Shown: positions 11,650 through 24,714 of the stretch, piece by piece
How positions within the stretch are numbered: the stretch's first letter is position 1
Layout of the letters: every line of letters starts with the position of its first letter
The notes under the pieces: model-generated
Seen by the model: only the letters and a program-made list of their open reading frames with translations
What the model was told of the DNA's origin: nothing
Database searches by the model: none
Translations under genes and position numbers: made by a program
DNA from: Acestrorhynchus altus
Taxonomy: Eukaryota > Chordata > Actinopteri > Characiformes > Acestrorhynchidae
NCBI GenBank assembly: GCA_034509495.1
Contig: CM067513.1
Location: 15,309,501-15,373,500 of the forward strand
Length of the DNA: 64,000 nucleotides
Direction of reading: 5' to 3'

Positions 11650-14600
11650 ACTGGTATTGTGCTCCAAATAATGCTGTGAATAATATATTATCCTGGTTTG
11701 ACTGTATTGTTGGTCATGGCACCTTCTGAATCCCCAACTAAAGAGCTAACTGACAAATCTATAGAACTTACTCCAGAAACGAATAGATTCTTAAGTGAAA
11801 CACTTAAAAGATTTAATAGATATCAATTCCTTATGTAATAAACATGGTTTCGGATACTGTATGAGATACCCTTCTGTAGTAGTATGCTGCATAGTTTAAA
11901 AAGGTAACTTTTTTCAAAAGTATGTCTAAGAAATTCTGAAATTACTCAACAAGTTGACACATTCGCTTCCTACATTTGTCTGGTAGCTCCAGTGCATCTT
12001 AGCTATTGGACTACAACTGGGGAAAGCGGAAAATGGTATAAATTAGATTTTTAGCTGAGCCATTGTGCTGTAGGGCAGTTGGGTTAACTGTGTCTTTGCC
12101 CAAACCATTTCAGACAATATATCTCCCACTCTTTCGCAGTTTGGCAAGACCCAGCCTCAGACCTGTCTTTCTGGGTTAAACCGCTGGCACGCAGGAGCTC
12201 TTGGCATAGACTCTGCTATTGAGTTTTCATGAAAGTAGGTCATTGCAAAGCTCCCGTTGGACAAGTGCAGGGGAAAGAAAATAAACGAGCAGATGAATGA
12301 AGGAAGAGCTTGCACTGCGCCCTATGGGGAGAGAAGATACCAGCAACTTCCTGTCCACAGGACAGCAGGACACACAAGGACAGGATGTCGCCCATCATAA
12401 TATCCCTCTTATATCCATGTGTGTTTGCCTCTCTCTCATTCTAAGAGAATGAATCACATGTGCTACTCATTACTGACTGGGTTTAGTTTACTGTTGGTCA
12501 TGCCAAGGACTGGTTTTGTGATATTTTTTTAAAAGTTGTAAAAAAAATTTTTTCATAATCATGTATAGGTTTGTAATTTCTGGTATTACTCTAGTTTGTC
12601 TCCAGTGATTTTGGAGTATACTCTTAAAAGAAAGATGTTATTTGATTTGTTGGGTTTTCTTGACTAAAAAAACACTTTACATCTTATAAATCCTGTTGGA
12701 AATGGATTGTCCAGATTATTTTTGATTGAATTTTGATTTGGATGAATTATTTGGAATGATTTAATTGACAAGGATAGTAATAATAGTACATTCATCAAAA
12801 TACTTGACAGTGGTCTAAATTAAAAAATAAATAAATAAATAAATAAATCTTTATTTTTGATATGTATGTATCTATCTGGAAGGCTGGAAGGCTTGTTTAG
12901 GATTTAAACTGGAATTTAATTCAGTTGGAACCAAGTGATTTTAAGCTGGTTTCTGAGCTGAATTAATCACTGATACTTTGCCACATGGTGATGAGACCAC
13001 AATTTTTAGATACAATAAGTCTTATAGGGTATGTAATTATGACTCTGTTCTGGGATTGTACAAATTAAAGGATCCACTTACTTAAATGTGCTTTTGAAAG
13101 AGTAATATAGGCCCAGACTATAGCTTCCTTAATAGTGCTCATTAGTTCAGTTCAAAGATGTAAAATCTTTGAGCGTATGCAACGTACTGCACATGTAAGC
13201 AGTTTTTCAGACAAACAAGTCCTAAGAACAAACATGTTTATTGCCTAGGTGCACTGTAGTGGTAGCTGAGGACAGATGTGACGATGAATGAAAGTTAGTG
13301 CTTGATATATCCAGCACACACACTAGCATAGCAACGAACACATGCACACACTTATTTACCAGCCTGGAAAACAAAAGAGCCATCTCATTAAATACTTCAT
13401 CACAAGCTAAAATGACACCAGCTCTTACTACCATGTTTTAGTGGGGCTGGTTTAAGGAACAATGGTTGGAGGCCTGAAAATGAAAGGATTTAAAGGATTT
13501 AATGGCTTTGAGAGTACAGCAATAATACATATGTCTACCACATGTAGAGAGGAGAATGAAAGAGGCAAAAAAAGGTGTGATATCTGTGAAATCATTTTCA
13601 TCACAATTCAAAGCAGAACATGTGTTCTTCTACTGGTTAGGTTTGCCTAACACTTAATTTCAGTCCCTCTGATCTCGACAGAATGTGGAAGGTTTCCCAA
13701 ATCACTCAACTATATCAACTATTGACGCAACTTACTAGAAACAGAATAATGTACTGACAAAGCATGCATGTCTTCCTTAAGCAAGTCCTCCAACACTCTA
13801 TGGTTCCTATATGAAGGTTAAGACTGTCTTATTCCTTACGTTCTACAATAACATCTGCTGACAGGAAATGTACAAGGCATGTGCTGGCATCTAACTGGGT
13901 TTCATCTAGAGATATTAAAGTTTGAGGCTTTCAATGTATAATACAACAGCCAGAAAATGGCTTTGTGGTATCAGTATACTAAGCAGTCGGTTAATAGTAA
14001 CTCTGCATTTTGTGGGCAGTTGCAAGCCATTTTCTAGAATTCATAACTCAGGATCAGAGTAACCTACCGACATGATACTCATATCAAAACAAGACAAATC
14101 AGCTAAAATTCACTTCTCTGTTTAAATGCCAAAGGAGCTTCCAATGCATGCTTACTGCTCTGTCCATGTGTACGTACATGTTCAACTTGCATGCAGACTC
14201 CAACTGATCAGTAAGATGGGGTGGGGTTAAGGTTTCTTCTGGATACATACAAATATCTAAATTCTGTTAATATTTATATCTCAAATGAAGTTAAATCAGT
14301 AGCAAAGGATCTCCTGAAAATAACTTTGAATGTTAGTTTTAAAATGTTTTATCCTTTGTAGAATTGCTGGCAGTATGCAGCTCTGAAGAAAGCCGCTATC
14401 TCTGATAACTTTTGTGCAACGTTACAAGAATATTGCTGATAGCTACGCATAAAGTATATATATATCACTTTATTTTGATGTGCTGAGCTGTGAGAGAGAT
14501 GTAAGATATGATTAGAAGCTGTCATTTTTGGCTGATAATGCAGTGCATTTCATGTGTGACATTTCTGATGAGCAGTATTGCATGTGTTCACAACAGACAT

Positions 14601-15370
14601 GGACAGGAGTGTAAATCTACCAATGTGATGTTTATAACTGTAGCATCCAAATGTAAAGAAAAGAGCTCTGTTGAACTACTGTTTGAAAAAGCTAGCATTC
14701 AATCATACATCATCAACCTGTTTGTGTCTAGAAAGTCCCATCTATCTGCAAAGTCCATTCCTCAAAGTAGTCCCCATAGAGCAGCTGTGTTAGGACACAG
14801 CTAGATTACTAAGGATCTTGGATTGAAAATGGGTTTTAACGATAATGAGTTTTAAGATGTTCTTTTGGATGTTGAATGCTTATTCAATAAGTATTTATTC
14901 ATTTAAGTAGCCTTTAAAATGCATGTTTTCAGCTGTAATCTCTAAAAAAATGAACCATGAACAAGGTCTGATTCCACAGACTACTAAACCACACTACTAT
15001 AACAAAGTATTGCAACATACTGTGTTTGAAACTTGCTTTGTAATATACATTTATTTAGAAAATAATAATAATAACACATTGTGTTCAGCAGACAAACTAT
15101 GAGAAGAATCATTGAACCGAGAGAAGCAGGATTGTTGCCTTAATTAACTGCCCATGATTTAGGCTGTTCTAACCAAGCTGTTAGGAGGTGTTGAGAGCAC
15201 TGGTTATGTAAGGGCACACACACATGCATTGTGAACAGGATTGGAGCCATATTTTCATATATCTACAGTGACAAATGCAGGTTCTGTTTGGGACCTGACC
15301 CCAGTCAGGTGGATGCCTTTACTATTTGTTTACTATTGATTGTTTACTATTTGTTCAACAGCACACAATA
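11650..15370. other. No gene seen; AT-rich
   Basis: Long AT-rich stretch with an (AAAT)n array at 12823-12848 and a short TA array near 14455. Small open frames (for example 13462-13650 and 14508-14804) have no recognisable product. The TTAATTAACTGCCC stretch near 15143 sits in more complex sequence but gives no firm call. Confidence 0.45.
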
Positions 15371-15379
15371 AGGGATTCC

Positions 15380-15795
15380 TAGGAATGTCTCCACAAGATT
15401 GCAACAATTGCTTGGCCTGGCCCAGTCCTCAGATTTGTCACTGATTGAGCATGTATTGAACCAACTGGGGTGTCAGATTCAGAAACCTAAAGGTTTGCAA
15501 GATCTACAGGTCCAGCTGCATCATCTGTGGGCAAATGTGCTGCTGGATACAATTAGGAAGCTGTATTCTTTCATGCCCAACTGTATTTCTGCATGTATCC
15601 AGTGTAGAAGTGGTCCAACAGGGTACTAGAGCCTCCTTTCATTTGTACAGTTTTCCACAATAAAGTTATCCTTTCACTCTAATATTGTAATATGTAACTT
15701 ACATATATCTTCAATACATTCATACATATAAAGTTTCATTCAATTTGACACCAAACTCCTTCTTGGCGCATTTATTTTAATGAGTGTACTAAGCA
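15380..15795 (+). mobile_element. Tc1-like transposon remnant (C-terminus and 3' flank)
   Basis: A frame-shifted piece reads AWPGP-V-followed by LSLIEHVL, where Tc1 enzymes have the SPDL-PIE box with the catalytic glutamate. A DTIRKLYSFMPNCISACIQ segment at about 15540-15600 is the usual C-terminal helix region, ending in a GPTGY stop. The 3' flank contains AATAAAGTTATCCTTTCACT and a GTTTCATTCAATTTGACACC block typical of one fish Tc1 lineage. The 5' two thirds are missing. Confidence 0.8.
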
Positions 15796-15799
15796 CACA

Positions 15800-16641
15800 T
15801 ACTAGTAAATTACTAGTATCATTCAGTTAGTCATTGTGACTGGTTATTAATATTATAATATTAATATTGTAATTATAAGGATTAATTTGAATAATACACA
15901 CTTCGGCACTACACAACATATAATATCACAAAGCCCAACATTGCAATACTGAAAACAACTGACATACTTTACATCCCTAGACCACACAATGGTAGAGAAC
16001 ATATCCAGACGGTGGCTGACATTTTAACCAGTAGATCAGGGCAGTGCATCACTCAGGCTGAAAGAAGAAACCAGGGAGGAGAAAAGGAGGGTCACAAAGA
16101 GAGGAATAAAAGGGAAAAAGGGTGGTATAATGTAGGAGCAGATATTAATCAGATTATCTGATTACACCAAAATGAAAGCGCTGAATTGGATACAGGCTAT
16201 TGTAAAACTCCCTCCTGTTCCAGGACAGATGGGCTGAGAGGAAAAACAGTGTTTTTACATGACACAACCATGGGTTTGGATTACACACTACACACATGCT
16301 AACAGGTGTGCTACATAATACTGTACAGAGATTTGATTATGTACTGTGCACACACGCTCACACAAAACCTCTAATCATAGACTTTTCATACATGTCTGTA
16401 AGAGTGATGCTCATTCCATACACTCCACATAGGCAGCACATAGACTGGTGGTTTCACATCCAGGTACAGCAAGTTAAATGTGACCAAAGAGCAAATGTTC
16501 ATCACAGTTTCAGTTCACGTCACTGTTGAAAACACAAAACAAATACTCATACATAAGAGCACGTGAATGCGCTTCTATCTGTGCACACATAAATAATCAT
16601 TTCCTGCTTCATAACACCCACACACACTAAAATAGGCCTCA

Positions 16642-16672
<31 letters not shown>

Positions 16673-16955
16673 TGTGTGTGTGTGTGAGCGAGCGCAAGAA
16701 CCTCTCAGGCATGTTGGGTACTTGTACAGTGGCCAGAAAAATCCCCGAACAATCACGTGATTAAGGTTATGCATTTTAGAAACATCAAAGTAACCCTTAC
16801 CTTGTAAAGTGCTTAAATTACAGTGGAGAACACACTTATTACTAATCATTGAGGTTAATTATTTATACATGTGAATAGGAAACACTTCATTATATAAATA
16901 CATTTCAAAGATTATAAAAATAACACTCCTGGTTGACCACTAAAACTTAAAGCGT
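15800..16955. other. No gene seen; (TG)n array
   Basis: Contains an interrupted TG microsatellite at 16641-16686. There is no recognisable gene; the small frames here depend on the repeat. Confidence 0.5.
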
Positions 16956-17118
16956 TCATGTTTAAGAAAACAAGACAAAATCAAACTCTGTTCTCACTTC
17001 TGATCAGAAAAAAAACTTCCACTATGAGAAAATGACTCAACACTGTAGGTCTGAGAAGATGTGGAACTGATCAAGAAGCTGTCACTGAGAAAACCAAATA
17101 GACAACACTGAAAAGCTA

Positions 17119-17170
17119 TATAGTTTATACACAGTATATATATTTATATACATACTGTGTATAAACTATA
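17119..17170. repeat. Perfect 19-bp inverted repeat
   Basis: The arm at 17119-17137 (TATAGTTTATACACAGTAT) is the exact reverse complement of 17152-17170, with a 14-base AT-rich loop. It could extrude as a cruciform; its AT content makes a functional RNA less likely. Confidence 0.9.
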
Positions 17171-17443
17171 GAGTTTATATATAAATTGTGTAATTAGTTG
17201 AAAATTAAGTGACATAACATGGAAATAATGGACAATGGAAACCAAAATCCCATGGAGACCAATCTGTGGCATGATTTAGTAGTATCAGATACACCGATAC
17301 ATAAAGTCATAGAGGTTTTGAGGAACATGAGGGCCAATATATGGCATCAGTGCCTTCATCATCCTGGAAGTGCCTACATACTCTGGCCATGTGAGGCCAG
17401 AAATTGACCTGCACCAGCATAAAATCTCACAGTGGCTCTGATG

Positions 17444-17448
<5 letters not shown>

Positions 17449-17496
<48 letters not shown>
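17449..17496. repeat. Microsatellite (AT)n
   Basis: 24 uninterrupted AT units inside the decayed repeat region. Confidence 0.97.
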
Positions 17497-17498
<2 letters not shown>

Positions 17499-18834
17499 TT
17501 CATATCACCTGAAGAGAAAAAGAAAATAAGTAATTTTTCTGGTGACTCTTTCTACTCATTACTCATTAAATGTCCTTACTTTCCTTACTTTTGAGACACC
17601 CTGTATATTCAAAGATACAATGAAAATGAGACTCTCAACAACCAAGACCAGGTACACCAACAAAACATCCCATGTGAGATTTAAAAGTTAATTTAAAAAG
17701 TAAATTCACCCCAGTACCAGAGCAGATCTTTTGTCCACTCATCACACTGGAAAAATGCACATTAAGGGCTTGACAATGAGCCTGCATAGGCAGGGCTTAG
17801 AGACCAGCAAGTAGGGTAGAACAGAGCCCATCAGAGGCTCTTCTGCTTTGTATGTTGTCTTGGTGACAAACAAGACCCTTACCATCTCAAAGGTTGCCTC
17901 CAACTGCCATGTAATAAAAGGGAAAATCCTCTCTATTTTGACCACTTGGGATGGCACTCAATATATTTATCACCATAAAATGTTTTCTTTTGAACAAATC
18001 CCAAATACCCAAGTGGAGTAAGTAGTTTGGAAATGAAATGGTTGTAGACGAAACAATGTATTTAGAGTTTCTTACACTTTAAAGTATCACCATCGCTTCA
18101 AATCTTTAAAAAAATCAGCTGGTGTTTCTATTCATCCTTCCCCTGTGAGAAGATATCTCTGCAGTTGAACATGAACACTGTGGCTTTCTAAAGACATGGA
18201 GATGATCAAGGACCTCTTACTGAGAAAAGTGAACAGACACATGTCGAAGATTTGATCAGATGAAACTCCTGAGCATCTGCTAGTCCAAAGTAATGTTCTT
18301 AGGATTCTCATTAGTGTTCAAAACAGTTACTCAAAGATACAGTGAAATTGATTCCATGCTAGACCTGGTGGACCACCAAAACCTCATCTTGGAGTGAGTG
18401 AGAGAAAATCAAGCTCTATCCTTGCTTCAGATCTTAAAAAATCAGTAGGTGTTTTTGTCCATTTTTCTACTGTGAGAAGATGACTCAGCACTGTGGGTCT
18501 GAAAAGATAAGGAGCTGATCAAGAAGATTTTACTATGAAAAGCATACATGGAACATTTGATCAGATCGAAACTGCTGAAGGTGGTGGTGTTCTCAGAACA
18601 ATGGACTGATCACTCCAGAGTCCATATTAGTTTTCTGCTGTTTGGAAATGCTTTTTCCTTGAGACACAAAGTGTGCACCTTGAGAATAATCAAGTCTGGC
18701 AACCCATCTGTTAGAGAAACAGTGAACGATTATTGCCAAACTCTTCCATCTGACTCAGACATGAATAATAAGTTAAATGTGTGCACGCAGGGCGAAACCA
18801 TAGAGGCCAAGTGTTGAAAACAAGCCTTCATCAC

Positions 18835-20130
18835 TGAAACAGACTGTAAAAAGAAGAAGGGAAAGAAGAAGTGACAGGAACAGTGTGATTGGTAAAAGGA
18901 ACTGAGAGAAGTCCAGTGCAACAACATCTGCTACCGCTCCTACAAAAACCCAACCCCTAACACACCACACTGTTTGTCTCTGGGTCACAAAGAAGGCCAA
19001 AAAACACAAATACACACACATACATACACACAAACACACACAAAGTCACTCCTGGATATGTGCGTGCATGGAGAGCTAAGTTAATAAGTAAATAGGCTAT
19101 GCCGCATATCTGATTTGGCGTCAGTGTGGCCCAGCTTTCGCGCAGAATAATAAACGGGAGTGACACGAATCAATATTATCTTTTCATTCACAGGGGAGAA
19201 GAAAAGAACTAAAGAGAGGCCACAAAAAGAGAGAAGCGAGGGAGAGAAAGCCCCCTTCTGACTCCCTCCAACTCATCCACGTCTTCCCTGCTTTGCCTGG
19301 CCTCTTGCTTGGCAACTGACGGTCCTTCACAAAGAATTCCAGCGTTTAACCAAAGGCAAGAACCCCCCTCCTCTTTAAGAGATGACCGGTTGCCCCTGGA
19401 GACCGCACTCCAATAGATTCCACCAAATTCTGAGACTGAAACGCAATGTAAAATATCAAATACAAATATGAAGCAAGACCTATAGTTTAACATAAACCTG
19501 TGCTGAGAATGAGAGGGTGTATATGAGAGTGGTTTTCAGCCACTAATGCTAATGTAGACTAAGATGCTTAAATGGGTCTATTGACTACATTCATGTCCTC
19601 AGCTCATTAGTAGTCACAAAATCCCCCTCGCCTGTTGCACTGCTTTCTATTCTACACTCTCTGTTCCTCTGTCTCTCAAACACACATACATACAGAATAA
19701 AGAAAGATTCAATCTGGCCTGGCTAAGTAGAATGGGTACAGAATTCGTAGACCAACTGTTTAACACAGACACACATACTGTGCCGCTAGCAAATGACTAA
19801 AAGTTACTTAACAGTATGGAAAATCATCTACACATGTTAATAATTTAGCTGTCTGAATGATCATGGAAAGAAACCATGTCTTTCAATAGGAAGTGGAGTG
19901 CTTGAGTGGATAAAAAAACTGACACTTGGGGAAAGAGGATTGGTATAATCCCTTAAACTGCAGCTTATTATTCAGTCCTTATTATTCAGCATTATTCATT
20001 ATTCTGAACGATGAGGCTTATTATTATTTCAGTAACAGCTATACATAATTTGAAAACTCCTTTAAACCTCCATGACATCGCTTTATTTCAGGATTATTCA
20101 ATTGTAGAAGCAATACATTATGATTTGCTT
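18835..20130. other. No gene seen
   Basis: Non-coding sequence with short CACA-rich patches near 19010-19040. A 94-codon minus frame at 19209-19493 has no recognisable domain. Confidence 0.5.
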
Positions 20131-21128
20131 TAGTCTGTAGATGTGTTCTTACTCTTCATTGCATCTGTGATCTTAAGATTCCCTTTAGACTCTAACTGTT
20201 ATCATACATCTGTAACTGTGATCTTTAGATTCTCTTTTGTCTCAAACTGTTCTCTTGAGTCTGTAACTGTGATTTTAAGATTCTCTTAAGTGTGTTATAC
20301 TCTCTTTATTCTGTAACTGTGTTCTTACGATTCCCTTTAGTCTCTAACTGTTATTATGAGTCTGTAACTATGATCTTTTGATTCTCCTCACCCTGTAACT
20401 GTGATCTTAACATGCTCTTTAGTCTATAACTTTGCTCTTAGGATTCTCGTGAGTCTGTAACTGTGATCTTAAGATTCTTTTTCATCTGTAACCACATTCT
20501 TAAAATTTTCTTGAGTCTGAAATTGTTCGTAAGATTCTCTTGTTTGTAAATGTGTTCTTAAGATTCTCTTGAGTCTGTAACTGTTCTTAAGATTGTCTTG
20601 ATTGTAACTTTGTTCTTAAGATTATCTTTTGAGTCTGTAGCTTTAGTCTTAACATTCTCTTTGGTTTGGTCTTAAGGTTCTCTTTAGCCTGTAACTATGT
20701 TCTTAAGATTCTCTTTAGTCTGTTGTCGTGTTCTTAAGATTCGCTTGAGTCTGTAACTGTTCTTAAGATTGTCTTGATTGTAACTTTGTTCTTAAGATTA
20801 TCTTTAGTCTGTAACTTTGTTCTTAAGATTCTAATGAGCCTCTTGAGCCTTCAACTGTGTTGTTGAAATTATCTTAAGATCCTCTTTAATCTATAGCTTT
20901 GTTCTTAAGATTCTCTTGTGACTGTCACTATGTTATTATGATTGTCTTTAGTCTTGTTAATAGTTAATTGTTGTTAAAAGTCTCTTTAGCCACTAACTGT
21001 TATTAAGAGTCTGTAACTGTGTTCTTCAGATTCTCTTATGCCTGTAATCTCTTCTGTCTGTAACTGTGTTTTCAAGATTGTGTCTTTAGACTGGTGTAGT
21101 GTACTTATTATATTCTTTAGTCTGTAGC
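20131..21128. repeat. 1-kb degenerate minisatellite, about 30-bp unit
   Basis: Loose tandem copies of a unit close to CTGTAACTGTGTTCTTAAG followed by ATTCTCTTTAGT. Unit length varies from about 23 to 45 bp through internal deletions. CTTAAG occurs about 15 times. A 59-base block starting GAGTCTGTAACTGTTCTTAA at 20571 recurs exactly at 20747, a 176-bp higher-order period covering several basic units. There is no open frame and no spacer-like alternation, so this is an ordinary though elaborate minisatellite, not a CRISPR array. Confidence 0.9.
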
Positions 21129-21239
21129 ACTCCCAAAATTCCGACTGAACAGCTAAACAAGCGGGACAAATTTTAAACCCATGTTGTTTGAACTGACGAA
21201 TAACAACATTTACTGTTTGTAATGATCAAAGTATGTTTG

Positions 21240-21830
21240 GGGGGAAAATTAAATATTTCATGAAAAGAACACCTCACCAATTTAATTAAGCACAAGGGTA
21301 GATCAACATACTTGAGCTTGTGTTGCAGCCAGTGGCACAGGGAACATTTCACTGTTATAGGGAAGAAAATTGTGGAACCAAACACAACAATGTCTATAAA
21401 ACAAACTGAAGATGGAGTAGAAGGATGGCTTTAAAGAGGATGGAAAAAGATGGCTTGAAACAGAATAATGATCCTAAACACACCTTAAAATGGACAACTG
21501 CAAGATGCACAAGCATAAGGAATGTGTGGACAGACCTCAAAGGAGCAGCACATGCAAAACAGTCCAAGAAACTGAAAGAACTAGAAACCTTTTTCAAGGA
21601 AGAATGTGCTACAAGCCCCCAAACAAGAACTGAAAAACTTTCAGGCTGATATTTACAGACTGTGATATGTGCCAAAAAAGTAGTGACCATGCAGGGTGCT
21701 TAAACCTTTGCTTCAAACCCTAGTCCTCTTTTGTTACTCAAATATAAAATATGAAATAAAGAAATCTTCTGGCTTAAAAGAAATATTTCACCTTTAACAT
21801 TATACTTTTTGGCGTGCCACTATATAGGCC
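21240..21830 (+). mobile_element. Tc1-like transposon remnant
   Basis: Plus-strand translation from 21425 gives QNNDPKHT, where intact Tc1 enzymes have QDNDPKHT; the second catalytic aspartate appears replaced by asparagine. It continues NVWTDLKGAAHAKQSKKL with ELETFFKEEC, the usual C-terminal region, but the SPDLNPIE box is deleted. The upstream block TTGTGTTGCAGCCAGTGGCA also occurs at about 28535, linking it to the MITE at 28300. The right end ACTTTTTGGCGTGCCACTAT is a typical inverted terminus. Confidence 0.8.
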
Positions 21831-21834
21831 CTTG

Positions 21835-24190
21835 CAGTTCATGGGGCCAAGATTTTCCAGGCAAACAGAGATGCAGAAAATCCAAGAGAGATAGCTTAGG
21901 AAGAACTGTGTGTTCTGCTCTGAAGCTCGATTTCTCTCTCATTTCTCATCTTTTATCTGTGTGTTGGCAGAGCTCTCCATCTATAAACACGAGCACACCG
22001 CTGAGCACATCGCTTTGCCCACTTCACAACTAATCATACATATTCCTCAGTTCTCTCTTTCCCCCGCCATCATGACTTTGATGGGCCAAAGCCACAGGCG
22101 TGCAGGAGAACCTGATAGTCGTGGAAGCCTCACCGCTTGCTCTCTCTGGGCTGGAATGTATTTCTGCAGCACTGCACTTTTTTGCCGTATCAGGGGAATG
22201 ATTGCAGCTCCCCTCTGGAACGATCAGCTTCCATCTTCATCCAGACATGCCACCCACACATCCTCGCCTGGACATGCACACGCACACGCACACACACACT
22301 CACACACACACACACACACGGATACACAGTCGTGAACTCATGCACACTCACATACAGACCTCGAAACTCCACAACCTCATCAAATTAAATATGCTTGAAA
22401 AATCGACCACAGACTTGCAGAAAATAGCCATTTCAAGCAGTCAGGATTTCACTTCCTAAATTTTGATCATCTAACATTTAGAGGGAAGACTTAAACACAT
22501 GGACACTTATTAAGGGAATAGTTTAACCTACATGCTAATATTGCTTACACTGAACAAAGGTAAATGTGCACCCATTAACATTATTATATCATGCAAACTG
22601 GTGATTGTTGGTGAGCTTACATTCATGGTTAGCTATGTTGGGTTGCCCTATTTCTGTTTGGAACATGACCTACTGCAGTAGATCTAGATACATATTCTTC
22701 TCCACCTAAAAGACCATTTGGCATTGGTGGTGGGCAGCAGATCAAATGAGGGGTGATGATGACGATTAGCAGGACACTAATGAATTGCTGGAAAGAACAT
22801 CTACTGGCACCTTTATTTCATGATTACTACAGAAACAACAGAACTGTGCTAATTGGGCAGCAATTATAATTATGATCTAGAATATTCCTCACCATCATGA
22901 CTTACATACTGATAAAATTTGGAACCATTCCAGATAACACGGTTTGATTGACTGAAGTGACGATCATGCACATGATTTCAAAGTAGATTCTGGTTGGAAA
23001 TGGAAATGTAGCCAGTCAGCCTAAATAGTTATCAACACAATACGTCAAGGAATAAGGGTATAAACCTTGCTTTGTCTGATCGGTATGATATTATTATATG
23101 ATTTGTTAACAAGAACTCAAACCTTTCACCTGTGGCAGAGCCTAGGTCATTCAGTGTTTTGGTTGGTTATCCAATCAGACACATTTTGAAGAAACACTGT
23201 TCAACTACCAGCAGCAACAACAAGAATAAATATGACTTATGTTTGAATAGCAGGAGAACTGTAATGGTTGGACAGCATAGTGGATAGCTGGATCATCATG
23301 TAAAGAAGAAAGTTGGGTTCTACCTACTATACGGTTCCATTTAGGTAATGAGTGCTTATTGTCATTACTCATAAATACTCCATTTGGGAGGAAGTGTTAC
23401 AGTGAGCAGTACAGTAAAAGCAACAAACTTGTTATACCCTTATTTTCATAAGCATTTCAAGCAAAACACCAAAGAAGCAGAACAAAGTGATCCAATATTG
23501 TTCCAAATGACTTCACTGCAACAAGCTGATATGATTTTTCGCTGCATCCAACTTCATGCTTGGATATTAATAGATGTTTGCAAGTGTCTATACCTGTGAA
23601 GAGTGCGTGCCTAGGCAAGCGAACGTTTCATGATTGCAGGGTTTCTTTACATCTTGACTGAAGAACTGTGACATCACAGTCCTAACAGTAAAGGTAAGGC
23701 AGCTGTAATCAAGCATCGCAGCTTATAATACACATTCAGTTGCATTTAATTACCACCTCAATAAGAAAGATACTACAAATATAAGAAAACAAACACACCC
23801 ATACCATTTCACCTCTAAAAGAAGTGAATGAAAGGTAAATGCTCTAAGTTGAGTAAAGAACAGCCTTTACCAAAGAATACCTCCAAAATCATATTTAAAA
23901 TGCACCTTGGTTTTATATCATCTATTAATTTCCGGTTTCCAACTGAAGCAGTAAATCCACTGTCACACCAATAACTTTATTTTTAAAGTCGCATATTTGC
24001 CTGCAGTATGATGCTCTGAGTAAAAGTGTGATTATTAAAATGTAATTATTACTTAATACTTTTCATCTTCAATGAGCAAAGAAACTCATTTTGATGTTTA
24101 CCTTTACTTTGTACTGCCAATTAATAATGCTAATGCTGTCTAATGAAAACCATGTATATCCATTGTTGCCTGTTTTTTTCCCCTACATTT
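21835..24190. other. No gene seen; CA array
   Basis: Includes an interrupted CA microsatellite at 22276-22320, which produces several spurious frames. The stretch 22070-22250 is more complex than its neighbours but shows no splice-flanked exon. Confidence 0.45.
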
Positions 24191-24204
24191 TGAACAATCT
24201 CTGT

Positions 24205-24455
24205 GAATAACAGGTTCAAAACCTGTTTGCCATTGGCAGCCAGAGTCCCAGAAAGCAAAATTGGCCATGGTCTCTCCCCACATCACACCCACTGTGATGC
24301 TGGTCAGCACAGGTGTCTGTTAGGAGTTGTGACAGAGCTGGTGACCCAACACTTTTCTTAGAGTGCATTGGCTGCCCAGCATTGGGGCAATGGCAGCAGC
24401 TTGGAAAGAGGTGGGAGCCTCATATGTGATGGGGGAGAGTCTTAACAAGATTGGA
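24205..24455 (+). repeat. SINE-like repeat fragment
   Basis: Blocks CAGGTTCAAAACCTG, CCAGAGTCCCAGAAAGCAAA then ATTGGCCATG, CTGGTCAGCACAGG and GGGGGAGAGTCTTAA match the internal order of a tRNA-derived SINE common in fish. The GGTTCAAAACC segment is a decayed B box. Insertion and decay prevent exact ends. Confidence 0.55.
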
Positions 24456-24485
24456 TAATTGGCATTTCCAAACTAGAGATCTCTC

Positions 24486-24713
24486 CATCTCTTTTTTCCA
24501 TTGAGGAGGTAACCTGAAGTAACCTAATGCCAGTCATGCTGCCACACCCTGTTAAATGCTGATGTTCATATTTCTTCTCCCAAAGGTAATGGAAGCCAGT
24601 GTTCCGTATTGCATCACAATGGTCAGGAGCAGAGTCATAATTGACTTATAATGGTCTTAATTTGGCTGCTCACAAATCCCCTTCCAAGTTCAAATTCCAA
24701 ATGAAGTGCTGTT
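24486..24713 (+). repeat. 228-bp direct duplication, copy 1
   Basis: By eye this matches 26083-26311 with only three substitutions and one extra T, about 98-99 percent identity. Copy 1 begins CATCTCTTTTTTCCATTGAG and ends GAAGTGCTGTT. The two copies are about 1.6 kb apart in the same orientation. The high identity against a background of heavily decayed repeats implies a recent event. Confidence 0.95.
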
Positions 24714-24714
24714 C

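Larger units (their letters stand above)
16960..18830. repeat. Dispersed repeat, three decayed direct copies
   Basis: A set of blocks recurs in the same order near 16965-17095, 18060-18260 and 18400-18560. They are an AAAATCAA-CTCT block, a CTGTGAGAAGATGACTCA-type block, a CACTGTGGGTCTGA-type block and a CTGATCAAGAAG-type block. The last is followed by AGAAAAC/G and a GAACA element. A further stretch to about 18800 with GAACAATGGACTGATCACTC may be the inner part of the same old element. Probably a decayed DNA transposon inserted more than once; the family is not recognised. Confidence 0.5.

Noticed and set aside
20131..21128. CRISPR-like regular repeats
   Set aside because: Units are contiguous and degenerate without unique spacers, in a vertebrate genome; it is a minisatellite.
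21910..22335. 141-codon plus-strand open frame
   Set aside because: No recognised domain, and the end is a CA-repeat translation; chance openness is the simpler explanation.
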